Positions 1 through 7,307 of a DNA stretch of 12,487 nt are shown here, one piece after another. Source of the DNA: CAYMDP01 sp964389375. Its GTDB lineage: Bacteria > Bdellovibrionota > Bdellovibrionia > Bdellovibrionales > UBA1609. Each line of letters begins with the position of its first letter. Within the stretch, counting starts at the first letter, position 1. The translations under genes were made by a program, and so were the position numbers. The notes under the pieces are model-generated. The model had not been told where the DNA came from. It saw only the letters and a program-made list of their open reading frames with translations, and made no database searches. Location: positions 1 through 12,487 of the forward strand of contig CAYMDP010000064.1 in assembly GCA_964389375.1 (NCBI GenBank), written 5' to 3'.

Positions 1-327
1 TATCAGCTTAAGACTGAATCTTCAGAAAAATTTAATTTTAATAACCTAGAGTTTAAGATTTTTGAAAACAAGAGCTGCAAAAATATGATCGTCCAGTTTA
101 AGCCGATGAACCGATCGATGGATCTTGAAAGTGCCTCGGCCCTAAAGCTTCCCCAAGCAAATGACCCTTGGCTAAAAGGGGAACAAAAAACTTCACTTTT
201 AAAATCGAGGTGGTTTTGGATTGGAACTGGGCTTGTTGCTGCAGCGATTGTCATTCACAAACAAAACCAATCTTCGTCTTCAGAGCCAGAAATTCAAAGC
301 AGCACGACTTATGGAGTTATGCCCTAA
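1..327 (+). CDS. C-terminal part of a membrane-anchored protein (5' end outside window)
   Basis: The frame is open from the first base, so this is the last 108 residues of a longer protein, not a small gene starting at the ATG at 85. The visible part is a charged, polar stretch followed by one hydrophobic segment at about residues 71-86 of the fragment (WFWIGTGLVAAAIVIH). That segment follows Lys/Arg residues and precedes a Ser-rich, polar tail of about 22 residues. This suggests a C-terminal membrane anchor, with most of the protein in the cytoplasm by the positive-inside rule (an inference). No family is recognisable from the tail alone. It converges on the hydrolase gene 35 bp away. Confidence 0.6.
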   Translation, partial: YQLKTESSEKFNFNNLEFKIFENKSCKNMIVQFKPMNRSMDLESASALKLPQANDPWLKGEQKTSLLKSRWFWIGTGLVAAAIVIHKQNQSSSSEPEIQSSTTYGVMP

Positions 328-359
328 GCGACAGAGCTTTTTGATTTTGCTGGGCATAA
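317..359. terminator. Inverted repeat between convergent genes, possible weak bidirectional terminator
   Basis: The 8-base arms TTATGCCC (317-324) and GGGCATAA (352-359) are perfectly complementary, and AGC/GCT can extend the stem after a two-base bulge. The left arm covers the end of the upstream gene, and the structure fills the gap between two convergent genes. Neither strand has a good T-run after the stem, so intrinsic termination is only a possibility. Confidence 0.3.
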
Positions 360-362
360 ATT

Positions 363-1697
363 CTAAAAAAGGTGCTCACCATCAAAGACAACCTGGCTAA
401 CTTCGCCATTACTAAAATGCGTATGAGTATTGGCGACCCAAGCCTTGTCCGGATGCTGATGATAATTTGTAAACGATCCTAAAAGTTTTGGAATCGAATT
501 CAAAGCGCTGTCCTCTAAAGCTTTCAGGTTCGAAAGAAGTGAAGGCTCTTCGATTGGACTGTCACTTCCAAAGAAGAAGGGAATATTGGCTTCTTGAAGA
601 GCTCTCCAAGGAAATACAAATTGATAAAGTCCACCAAGCTTTTCTTTAAGCCAACGCTTATCTGTATGCCAATGACAGGGTTGAAGATGACAGATGACTT
701 GGCGTCCTTGAAGTTTTTTAATGGTCTCGGTCCTAAGCATCTCGACATGCTCTAAATGAAGTTGGCCCGTCTGACCTTGATCCCACAGTTCGCAAGCGAC
801 TGTGCTGACCCGATCTGCGGCTTCATCTCCGATCACATGAACGGCAAGAGCTAAACCTGCTGTCCAGGTTTGCAGCATCATATCCTTAAGCTCGGCTTCG
901 GTAAGAATCGATAGACCTTTGTTCTGAGTTCGGCAGTAACACTGGCTTAGTAAGGCCCCCTCAGAACCCAGCGCTCCGTCAAAAAAAACTTTGACTCCCA
1001 TAACCCGCACTCGCTTGAGTTTATCTTTTTTAGCCTCAATGGCCGCCTGAAGCATGGGCAAGAAGTCCTTGGGTTCATAGGCTCCAAAAAATTCTTCAAC
1101 GGCCAAAGTTAAAAGACCACTTTTGTCTAGGTGCACGACCGAGGCCCATTGCTCGGGGGTACAGGTGAGATCCCGAATATGAGTGATCCCGGCCCGGTTG
1201 AAAATCTGCATTCCTTGCATCAGATATCTGCGAATTTGGTTTTGATCTGGAACCGGAAGAACTTGATCAATCAAGCGCTCGGCGGAATCGATTAAAATGC
1301 CTGTGGCTTGCCCTTCAGAATCCAACTCAATTTTTCCCCCTTGAATTTCTGGCAAGGGATTTTGAGTGCGCCCCTTTGCATCCGCAAGGCCAATGCGTTT
1401 TAGGGCCTCGGTATTACACCAAGTCGCATGACCATCGGCTCGTGAAAATGAAACTGGGGTTTCTGGAAAGAGCTGATCTAGAATTTTTTTGTCGGGAAAT
1501 TGTTTTTGCTCCCAAAGACTTTGATCCCAACCAAAACCAAGTAGCCAGTCTCCTTGAAAAAAGTGCGGATCAATTTTAAGACTTTTGATGTCTTCTTGAG
1601 ACTTCAACTGACTTAAATCCAAACGATACTTCATCTGTCCAGTGGCCAGCCAATGAACATGACTATCATAACAATTAAATAAGGTTTCAGAAAACAA
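363..1697 (-). CDS. Amidohydrolase family 3 (YtcJ-like) metal-dependent hydrolase
   Basis: A 444-residue cytoplasmic hydrolase of the amidohydrolase superfamily with a TIM-barrel metal site. Visible family motifs in order are DSHVHW (H13, H15, metal ligands), RADGHATWCNTEAL (83-99 area), GVKVFFDGALG with K236 as the likely carboxylated lysine, AVHVIGDEAADRV (H287), LEHVE (H317), LQPCHWHTD, and FGSDSPIEEP with D379 as the likely catalytic aspartate. YtcJ-type members are usually about 530 residues. This one begins only a dozen residues before HxH, so it lacks most of the N-terminal beta-sandwich strand region. The start is TTG, supported by an AAGGAG ribosome-binding site five bases upstream. 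The substrate cannot be told: family members act on amides, carbamates or formamides. It is a single-gene unit, with a terminator separating it from the upstream gene. Confidence 0.85.
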   Translation of the reverse strand: MFSETLFNCYDSHVHWLATGQMKYRLDLSQLKSQEDIKSLKIDPHFFQGDWLLGFGWDQSLWEQKQFPDKKILDQLFPETPVSFSRADGHATWCNTEALKRIGLADAKGRTQNPLPEIQGGKIELDSEGQATGILIDSAERLIDQVLPVPDQNQIRRYLMQGMQIFNRAGITHIRDLTCTPEQWASVVHLDKSGLLTLAVEEFFGAYEPKDFLPMLQAAIEAKKDKLKRVRVMGVKVFFDGALGSEGALLSQCYCRTQNKGLSILTEAELKDMMLQTWTAGLALAVHVIGDEAADRVSTVACELWDQGQTGQLHLEHVEMLRTETIKKLQGRQVICHLQPCHWHTDKRWLKEKLGGLYQFVFPWRALQEANIPFFFGSDSPIEEPSLLSNLKALEDSALNSIPKLLGSFTNYHQHPDKAWVANTHTHFSNGEVSQVVFDGEHLF

Positions 1698-1724
1698 AGC
1701 GACTCCTTGCTGAGAAGTTTGAAG

Positions 1725-1753
1725 AAGTTAGCTTAAAAACAGGCCTTTGTCAG
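1725..1753 (-). promoter_or_regulatory. Putative sigma-70 type promoter for the amidohydrolase
   Basis: On the minus strand CTGACA (complement of 1748-1753) and TAACTT (complement of 1725-1730) are 17 bases apart. The -35 matches TTGACA at five of six positions; the -10 is weak. It lies between the terminator of the upstream gene and the TTG start at 1697, which is where a promoter for an independent unit is expected. Confidence 0.35.
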
Positions 1754-1760
1754 GACTTGA

Positions 1761-1798
1761 CCCAAAAATGAAAAAGGCACTCTCAATGAGTGCCTTTT
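1761..1798 (-). terminator. Intrinsic terminator of the Gly-rich exported protein gene
   Basis: A perfect 11-bp stem with AAAAGGCACTC at 1772-1782 and GAGTGCCTTTT at 1788-1798, and a five-base loop. On the minus strand the stem is followed by CCTTTTTCATTTTT. It lies 26 bases beyond the stop of the 550-residue gene. The A-rich left arm gives it some bidirectional character. Confidence 0.8.
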
Positions 1799-1823
1799 AG
1801 CTCGCAAAATTACTTCTAATTTT

Positions 1824-3476
1824 TTAGCGTCCGCGAATCGTAGTGCCTGGCGGGCTGCTTGATCCACCGGGTCCAGGAAAAGGAAGCACTGAAGGAGCGC
1901 CGCTGACATTAAAACTTGCGCCGGCTCCACCACCATAATAAATCTGATAGCGCTGAGACTCGAGTCTCATGATTTCCATCTGTAAGGCCATATCGGATTG
2001 CTGCTTCATCATCATCTCTTGAGCCATACGCTGCTGATACTCAAGCATTTGCATCTGATACTGACCACCACCCATTGCTCCCGGGAAAGTTCCCGGCATC
2101 ATTCCAGGATATGCGCCGCCAATCGTACCGCCAATATTACCACCAAATCCAGGAACTCCTCCGAAACCAGGGTAACCGCCCATGACTCCACCACCGGCAC
2201 CCATCATCCAAGGAGGAATGTTTCCGCCAAGCTGTCCGCCAATTGCGCCACCGAATCCGGGAACTCCGCCAAAGCCAGGATATCCACCCATGACTCCACC
2301 CTGCTGTCCACCCATCATCCAAGGAGGAATCCCACCTGGGCCTCCAATCATTCCCGGAGGATAACCAAAGGCTCCACCATTTTGCACTCCGCCGTAGATA
2401 TTTCCGCCTGCATTCCAAGGTCCGCCGGCGCAAGCAAAGGCTCCGCCACCAACACCACTTCCAACACCACCATAATAAGCACCTGCAGACATCAAGCCGT
2501 AGCCAAGTCCAAGTGCGTATCGAGGATCTGTTGGCCAACCAAGTTGTGAATTCACATCAACAGCTTTTCTAAATCCATAAATGCTCGCCGCAGCTCCCAA
2601 GCCAATTCCTGCAAGGTTCACTAAACTTTGAGCCGTGGATGGGCCTTTAGAGCGACCGCGATTTTTTGTGCAATTTGGACCAGAGCAACCACCGGCTTCA
2701 GTTTCTTCGTCGTCATCATCACGGTTTGCTTTTTCGTATTTTGCATCGGCAAGTTCACTTTTCTTTTCGTAAAGCTCGTCTTTGATGGCGCTGATTTTTT
2801 CAGCGTTATCACGCTCCCGCTCTGAAAGCTTTTGGTATTCTCTAAGGGCACGCTTACAATCTTCTTCTTTGTCACGTGTCAAGGGTTCAACAAGTGCAGG
2901 CGACCCACGTCCACAAACTCCATCATCAACTTCTCCGCCGTTTCCGACAATGCGAGGAAGGACGTTAATGACCTTCTTTTCTGGACCGCAGACATAACAA
3001 AAACAATTGTTCACATAAACTTCGGTACAATTTTGGAATCCAGTTCCGACTGGGTACTCGATCTTCTCAACCGCGGTTGTCGCTGGAGGCTCCCCAGCGG
3101 ACCCACTGGCTACTGTACAATCTTCGACTCCACTTGTTTGATCACGGCCCTGATCCATATGAGTGATCAGTTGGTCCAGACCATCTGTTCTTAAGAATCG
3201 CCGTAAAGTACTTTCTGCCTTTCGCTTTTCCTTCGATACGTCTTTAAAGATTTTTTCTCGGTCTTTACGCTTCTTCTCAAGTGCCTTAACGTCTTTTGAA
3301 AGGTCCGAAATTTTATCGCTTTCTTCGGAAGCACCATCAGCAACTTCGTATGGGTATGGACAGTGAGCTGCAGCTGGGTAAATTCCAGCGCCGAACTGAC
3401 CTTGCACACTAAATCCACTGACCACTGGAATCCATGTCACCAAGGGAATCAGCATCAGAAGTCTAAAAAGTTTCAT
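1824..3476 (-). CDS. Exported coiled-coil, Cys-rich, Gly-rich protein of unknown function
   Basis: No family is recognised. The 550-residue protein starts with a typical Sec signal peptide (residues 1 to about 21, LLMLIPLVTWIPVVSG). It continues with a charged helical, probably coiled-coil stretch (about 52-97), a Cys-containing segment (C120, C150, C158, C160, C163, C188, C207) and a second charged helix (about 200-258) ending in an acidic run. Next are two more cysteines (264, 269) and a short hydrophobic stretch, TAQSLVNLAGIGLGAAASIYGF. The last part is Gly/Pro/Trp/Met-rich (about 325-470) with two near-identical 37-residue repeats, followed by a Met/Gln-rich helix (471-515). ATG at 3476 follows GGGAG at about 10 bases. 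The composition suggests a cell-envelope or surface structural protein, which is inference. A terminator follows directly. Confidence 0.75.
   Translation of the reverse strand: MKLFRLLMLIPLVTWIPVVSGFSVQGQFGAGIYPAAAHCPYPYEVADGASEESDKISDLSKDVKALEKKRKDREKIFKDVSKEKRKAESTLRRFLRTDGLDQLITHMDQGRDQTSGVEDCTVASGSAGEPPATTAVEKIEYPVGTGFQNCTEVYVNNCFCYVCGPEKKVINVLPRIVGNGGEVDDGVCGRGSPALVEPLTRDKEEDCKRALREYQKLSERERDNAEKISAIKDELYEKKSELADAKYEKANRDDDDEETEAGGCSGPNCTKNRGRSKGPSTAQSLVNLAGIGLGAAASIYGFRKAVDVNSQLGWPTDPRYALGLGYGLMSAGAYYGGVGSGVGGGAFACAGGPWNAGGNIYGGVQNGGAFGYPPGMIGGPGGIPPWMMGGQQGGVMGGYPGFGGVPGFGGAIGGQLGGNIPPWMMGAGGGVMGGYPGFGGVPGFGGNIGGTIGGAYPGMMPGTFPGAMGGGQYQMQMLEYQQRMAQEMMMKQQSDMALQMEIMRLESQRYQIYYGGGAGASFNVSGAPSVLPFPGPGGSSSPPGTTIRGR
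2112..2330 (-). repeat. Two tandem 111-bp coding repeats in the Gly-rich domain
   Basis: Unit 1 (2220-2330, residues 383-419) and unit 2 (2112-2219, residues 420-455) both begin IPPWMMG and run through GGYPGFGGVPGFGG. They differ by a few substitutions and one residue of length. Codon differences are spread through the units, so the duplication is not brand new. Confidence 0.85.
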
Positions 3477-3547
3477 AAGAGTCTTCTCCCGAATAAAAAA
3501 AGAAACCGAACCTTCTTTAGTTTCGACAATTTAGGACAAAGACTTGA

Positions 3548-3559
3548 CTCAAACTTGAG
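3548..3559. promoter_or_regulatory. Short dyad in the divergent intergenic region
   Basis: CTCAA at 3548-3552 and TTGAG at 3555-3559 form a 12-base dyad with a two-base centre. It lies in the 222-bp gap between the divergent Gly-rich protein gene and the kinase gene. This is a conceivable operator, but such short dyads also occur by chance. Confidence 0.2.
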
Positions 3560-3661
3560 CATTCCCGACAAAGGCCCGGTATTTTTGGCTGGATCTCGAC
3601 CATAATCGAGGTCAATCCCTGGGCAAAGACTTACTAAAGCGCAAGGAATCAGGAGAAGCCA

Positions 3662-3690
3662 TTGCTTGATTTCTGCTGGACCTCTAAACT
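3662..3690 (+). promoter_or_regulatory. Putative promoter of the receiver/kinase gene, possibly leaderless
   Basis: TTGCTT (3662-3667) and TAAACT (3685-3690) are exactly 17 bases apart. The expected transcription start, 7 to 9 bases beyond the -10, falls at 3697-3699, on or next to the ATG. There is no Shine-Dalgarno site just before the ATG, and an in-frame TAG sits immediately in front of it. Both hexamers are only partial matches to consensus. Confidence 0.35.
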
Positions 3691-3698
3691 GTCTCTAG

Positions 3699-4790
3699 AT
3701 GAAACACAGTATACTTTGCGTCGATGATGAGTCTGACAACGTAGACGCCCTTGAGCGCCTTTTCAGAAAAAAATATCGCGTGCTTAAAGCGACAAGCGGA
3801 GCCGAGGCTCTCGCTTTACTTAAGACCGAGCCCGTAGCCCTTATTATTAGCGACCAAAGAATGCCCCACATGACAGGTGTCGAGTTTCTCTCAAAGTCCA
3901 TGAAGACCCATCCAGACGCAATTCGAATTCTACTAACAGGTTACACCGACATCGAATCCGTGATTGATGCCATTAATTCAGGTCAAATTTATCGCTATGT
4001 CACTAAGCCCTGGGATTCTGTCGACCTGGCGAACACAGTCGATAAGGCGATCGAACGCTACGAGCTTAGCCATGAGTTAAAAGAAAAAAATATCGCCCTT
4101 AAAGCGGCTTATGATGAATTAAAAACTCTCGATGATTCAAAAAATCAGTTTATGATCCTCATCAATCACGAATTAAAAACTCCTCTGACTGTAATTTCAA
4201 GCTATCTCGAGCTTTTACAAGAAACTGCGCTGGATGAAGATCAAAAGAAATATTTGGACCGAATTGGACAAAGCAGCGCGCGCCTTCAGGCTTTGATTCA
4301 CGATGCTCTCGAGTTAGTCACTGCCGAGACTGGTCTTTTAAAAGTCGCGCCAAAAAAAATGAAGACCACTAAACTTCTGGAGGGTCTTGATAAAGAATTT
4401 TTAGAAGGCGCCTTAAAGAAGCAGCAAAATATTGTGATTGAATCCGAGGATCTCTCTATCAACGCCGACAGCAAAGTTTTACGCTCTGTTTTATCCCGCC
4501 TTTTAGACAATGCCGTCAAATTTGGAGAAAAAGAATCCGACATCAAAATTGAAGCCATTCCAGAAAGCGATGACCGGGTGCGAATCAGTGTGACCAATAA
4601 GGGCAAGGCCATGAATCAAGAAAGCATTCGTAAAATTCTTAAGCCCTTCGCCTTAGACGAAGATATTATGCATCACTCGAAGGGCTCGGGACTTGGGCTT
4701 AGCCTTAGCCAAGCCCTTTTAAAGGCCCACGGATCCGAGCTTCAAATCGAGTGCCCTAAGGGTCTGTTTAAAGCTAGCTTCATAATTTAG
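3699..4790 (+). CDS. Soluble receiver-histidine kinase hybrid (REC-HisKA-HATPase)
   Basis: A 363-residue two-component protein with the receiver first. REC (about 3-120) has the acidic pair D9/D10, phospho-acceptor D52 in SDQRMP, T80 in LLTGYTD and K103 in YVTKPWD; this wording is typical of RpfG/HupR-type receivers. A helical linker (120-148) leads to HisKA with H157 in NHELKTPL. The ATPase domain follows, with N-box LLDNAVKFG (N271) and an intact G2 box GSGLGLSL (329-336). The G1 box is degenerate: NKGKAM stands where DxGxG is usual (302 keeps one Gly), so ATP binding or kinase activity may be altered. There is no membrane segment, so it should act in the cytoplasm and take its input by phosphotransfer to the REC domain from another kinase. 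ATG 3699 is the first possible start because TAG precedes it in frame. It lies upstream of the secretin and ATPase genes on the same strand, but no functional link is shown. Confidence 0.9.
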   Translation: MKHSILCVDDESDNVDALERLFRKKYRVLKATSGAEALALLKTEPVALIISDQRMPHMTGVEFLSKSMKTHPDAIRILLTGYTDIESVIDAINSGQIYRYVTKPWDSVDLANTVDKAIERYELSHELKEKNIALKAAYDELKTLDDSKNQFMILINHELKTPLTVISSYLELLQETALDEDQKKYLDRIGQSSARLQALIHDALELVTAETGLLKVAPKKMKTTKLLEGLDKEFLEGALKKQQNIVIESEDLSINADSKVLRSVLSRLLDNAVKFGEKESDIKIEAIPESDDRVRISVTNKGKAMNQESIRKILKPFALDEDIMHHSKGSGLGLSLSQALLKAHGSELQIECPKGLFKASFII

Positions 4791-4797
4791 TTTTTTC

Positions 4798-4900
4798 CGG
4801 ATACTGGAAACAGTTCACGGTGCACGGCATTCGGTGTTTTCAGTATTCTATTTTCTGTGACCCGTTTACGGTATTCCGACCTGCTGTGCTGGATACCGGA
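4798..4900. repeat. Structured intergenic region with four GGATAC-like motifs
   Basis: Four related 9-base elements occur in alternating orientation: GGATACTGG at 4799 (+), CAGTATTC at 4841 (-), CGGTATTCC at 4869 (-) and GGATACCGG at 4891 (+). The first two sit in a 13-base imperfect inverted repeat (4799-4811 with 4836-4848, two wobble pairs, 24-base loop). The last two sit in a shorter one (4869-4877 with 4891-4898, one bulged base). The stretch occupies the gap between the kinase and secretin genes. It could be an extragenic repeat, an mRNA structure or a cluster of operators. Confidence 0.5.
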
Positions 4901-4969
4901 TTCTGAATCTTTGAGGAATCGCTCAATTTGATTTGGGGACCTAATCCATCTTGCAGTTGGCTTTGGTCT

Positions 4970-6241
4970 ATGAAAAATCTAATTCTAGTATACCTCTCTT
5001 TCCTAAGCCCAATTCTTTATGCCGGTCCCCCACCACTAATCCCCGGCTCCTTGATTCTAAAAACCGGAGAATCCATAGATCTAAAATTGGGCGGTAAGGG
5101 TCCCGTTTGGATCACAAAACAAAAGATTATTAAAGCGGTTCCTGTAGAGGACAAAATCAGGGTCTTTGCTCTTAAGGCAGGAGATGTATCCATCGGCCGA
5201 GGGACCCTACACAAAGAAATCCAAGTTCTGGATTCATCTGCATACACAGGATTTCTGGAACTAAAAAAAATCCTTAAGGCACTTAAAGGGCTTCGTATCG
5301 AAATTCAAGAAGGTGAAGTCGCAGTAAAAGGAGAGCTTTTAAGAACCGAAGACTGGATGTATCTTTCGGATCGGCTATCCAGTCTGGATTTACCATATCT
5401 TTTTCAAGCTCGGATCCCCAAAGAGCTTTCTTTCTCGTCTCAGCTTTTTGTTCGAGAGCAATTTAAGAAAAATAATCTCTCTCATCTAAACTGGAATGCT
5501 GAAGAGCCATCCGAAGTTCGAATCCCCCACAGCTTAAAAGATCAACAAAAACGCATCGACAGAGCCTTAGCCAATTTAGGAATACGCTCTGTCTTGGACA
5601 AACAACTTCTCGAGCCTCAGCCCCTGATCCGACTTAGAGTTTTATTTGCCGAAGTCAGCCGCAATTTTCAACGCCAGTTTGGACTCAGTTGGCCGAACTC
5701 CTACTCAATTCAAGTTTTCCCGGGACTTAAAGGAGAAGAGCCTTGGTCCAGTGTCCTAAAGCTGGTTGAGTCCGATAGTTTTGGAAGGGTTTTAGCCACG
5801 CCGGAGTTAATTTGTCGCAGCGGCGGAAGCGCTGAGTTTGTTGCCGGTGGAGAGTTTCCAATTCGACTGACTGGATATCGCAGCCAAAGTGTTGAATGGA
5901 AAAAACATGGAGTCGTATTAAAATTCAGCCCAAAAACGGACGCCTTCGGAAATTTTTCGATCGAAGTCAGCACCGAGCTTTCAGTTTTAGATATGTCTCA
6001 GGCAGTTGACGGCGTCCCAGGATTAAAATCCAACCACACCTCGACTCAGTTTGACTTAAAAAAATCTCAGACTTTAATCCTTTCGGGGTTAGTCAGAGAA
6101 TCCGTAGGGACCAGCAAAGAGGGACTTCCCTATTTGTCTCAAGTTCCCATCCTTGGAAGCTTATTTTCGAGTGAGCATTTTTTAAAAGGGCGATCAGAAT
6201 TGATCGTTCTCGTTCGCCCAGAAATTGTGGAGCAAGAATAA
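4970..6241 (+). CDS. CpaC/RcpA-type secretin (Tad pilus/type II secretion family)
   Basis: An outer-membrane channel protein of the Tad/Flp secretin family, 423 residues from the ATG at 4970. Residues 1-18 form a signal peptide (MKNLILVYLSFLSPILYA). A pilus-assembly N-terminal domain runs about 25-88 (GxSIDLKL, then DVSIGRG). A BON-like segment is around 95-150 (VAVKGELLRTED). The secretin core runs about 218-418, with RVLATPELICRSGG, AEFVAGGEFPIRL and the C-terminal LPYLSQVPILGSLFSS...ELIVLVRPEI. These are hallmarks of CpaC/RcpA. A longer TTG start at 4928 has a GAGGAA site nine bases ahead, but it would place 14 residues including three Trp in front of an otherwise normal signal peptide, so 4970 is preferred. 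The ATPase gene begins 1 nt after its stop. Confidence 0.88.
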   Translation: MKNLILVYLSFLSPILYAGPPPLIPGSLILKTGESIDLKLGGKGPVWITKQKIIKAVPVEDKIRVFALKAGDVSIGRGTLHKEIQVLDSSAYTGFLELKKILKALKGLRIEIQEGEVAVKGELLRTEDWMYLSDRLSSLDLPYLFQARIPKELSFSSQLFVREQFKKNNLSHLNWNAEEPSEVRIPHSLKDQQKRIDRALANLGIRSVLDKQLLEPQPLIRLRVLFAEVSRNFQRQFGLSWPNSYSIQVFPGLKGEEPWSSVLKLVESDSFGRVLATPELICRSGGSAEFVAGGEFPIRLTGYRSQSVEWKKHGVVLKFSPKTDAFGNFSIEVSTELSVLDMSQAVDGVPGLKSNHTSTQFDLKKSQTLILSGLVRESVGTSKEGLPYLSQVPILGSLFSSEHFLKGRSELIVLVRPEIVEQE

Positions 6242-6242
6242 G

Positions 6243-7307
6243 ATGGACACAGAAATCCTAAATCGCTTCGAACAAGTTCAATCCGGAATTCAATCGAAAG
6301 AGCTTCAGGGCCAAACTCTAGAATACAAACTCGAAAGTATACTGGACCAAACCGAACCACTTCTGAAAAAAAGAATCTTCCAAGAATATCTTGGAGAGGG
6401 GCCCTTGGCCTCGCTGTTACTGGATCACGAAATCACCGAGATTATTTTGAACGGCACCGACTCGATCTGGTTTGAAAAATCAGGCCGATTATTTCGACAC
6501 GAAGACCGTTTTTTATCGAACTTAACCTTAGAAAATTTTATTCATCGATTATGCGAAGAAGCAGAAATCGAAACCAACTTAAAGTATCTGTCCGCAGATG
6601 GATCTTGGAGAGGCTTTCGTGTGCACCTTAGTCAGGCCCCATTGGTCAATGTCCCCTACCACCTTTGTTTAAGACGGCATCCAGAATCCCCCTGGACTCT
6701 TGAGGCATTGGCCGAAACAGGTTGGGCAAAATCCAAAGATTTAGATTTGATCCGAGGACTTATCCGAGATCGAAAAAATATCTTGGTCGTAGGTCCGACG
6801 GGTTGTGGAAAAACCTCTATTCTAAATGCTTGTCTTCAGCTGTTGCCAGAAAATGAGCGCGCCGTCATTATCGAAGACACGAGCGAACTTAGACAACCCA
6901 ACTCGGCCAGCGTAAAACTTTTAACTCGCAAAGATCCCCACGGAAGTTTGATGGATTTCGACCTAAGTGACTTGGTTAAACAAGCCCTGCGGATGAGGCC
7001 TGATCGTTTAGTCATGGGTGAAGTTCGAGGACCAGAAGCAAAGGATTTACTGCTGGCTCTTGCGACAGGACACCAAGGAAGCCTTGGAACAATTCATGCC
7101 TCGGATGCAAGGCAAGCCTTAGTGCGACTTGAAATGCTGGTGCAACTTGGAGCACCCGACTGGAGCATTGAGGCCGTCAGACAATTGATTCACTTAAGTT
7201 TGGATTCGATTTTGGTCTTAGAAAAACGCCAAGGACAAAGGCGTCTAAAAGAAATAAGCCAAATCGCAAGTCTAGAGCGATTTGGCTTTGTCTTAGATCC
7301 GCTTTAA
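6243..7307 (+). CDS. CpaF/TadA-type secretion ATPase
   Basis: A 354-residue hexameric ATPase of the type II/IV secretion superfamily, CpaF branch, which would power export or pilus assembly from the cytoplasmic face. Landmarks are LLLDHEITEIILNG (58-71, typical CpaF N-terminal domain), SADGSWRGFRV (118-127), Walker A GPTGCGKTS (184-192), Asp box VIIEDTSELR (208-217), Walker B-like RLVMGEVRGPEA (255-266, E260) and His box TGHQGSLGTIHA (275-286). The motif set is complete, so the enzyme is probably active. Its N-terminal extension is short: CpaF proteins commonly run to 450 residues or more. ATG 6243 has GGAG 10 bases upstream, inside the end of the secretin gene, so the two are co-transcribed and probably translationally coupled. 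The reading frame is open a few codons upstream (TTG 6225), but that start would overlap the secretin. The usual inner-membrane TadB/TadC, CpaB, CpaE and prepilin genes do not follow. Confidence 0.9.
   Translation: MDTEILNRFEQVQSGIQSKELQGQTLEYKLESILDQTEPLLKKRIFQEYLGEGPLASLLLDHEITEIILNGTDSIWFEKSGRLFRHEDRFLSNLTLENFIHRLCEEAEIETNLKYLSADGSWRGFRVHLSQAPLVNVPYHLCLRRHPESPWTLEALAETGWAKSKDLDLIRGLIRDRKNILVVGPTGCGKTSILNACLQLLPENERAVIIEDTSELRQPNSASVKLLTRKDPHGSLMDFDLSDLVKQALRMRPDRLVMGEVRGPEAKDLLLALATGHQGSLGTIHASDARQALVRLEMLVQLGAPDWSIEAVRQLIHLSLDSILVLEKRQGQRRLKEISQIASLERFGFVLDPL

Noticed and set aside
1998..2549. Long open frames on both strands (up to 183 codons) inside the Gly-rich protein gene
   Set aside because: They arise from the repetitive GGN-rich coding sequence; their translations are low complexity (Trp/Arg- or Ser/His-rich) with no start signal, whereas the 550-residue frame has a signal peptide, ribosome-binding site and terminator.
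4928..4969. Longer secretin start at TTG 4928 with GAGGAA upstream
   Set aside because: It would add 14 residues with three Trp in front of a normal signal peptide; the ATG at 4970 fits the family better, though the ribosome-binding site leaves some doubt.
5710..5973. Antisense frames within the secretin and within aspS
   Set aside because: They are shadows of well-supported genes, with no start signals or family resemblance.
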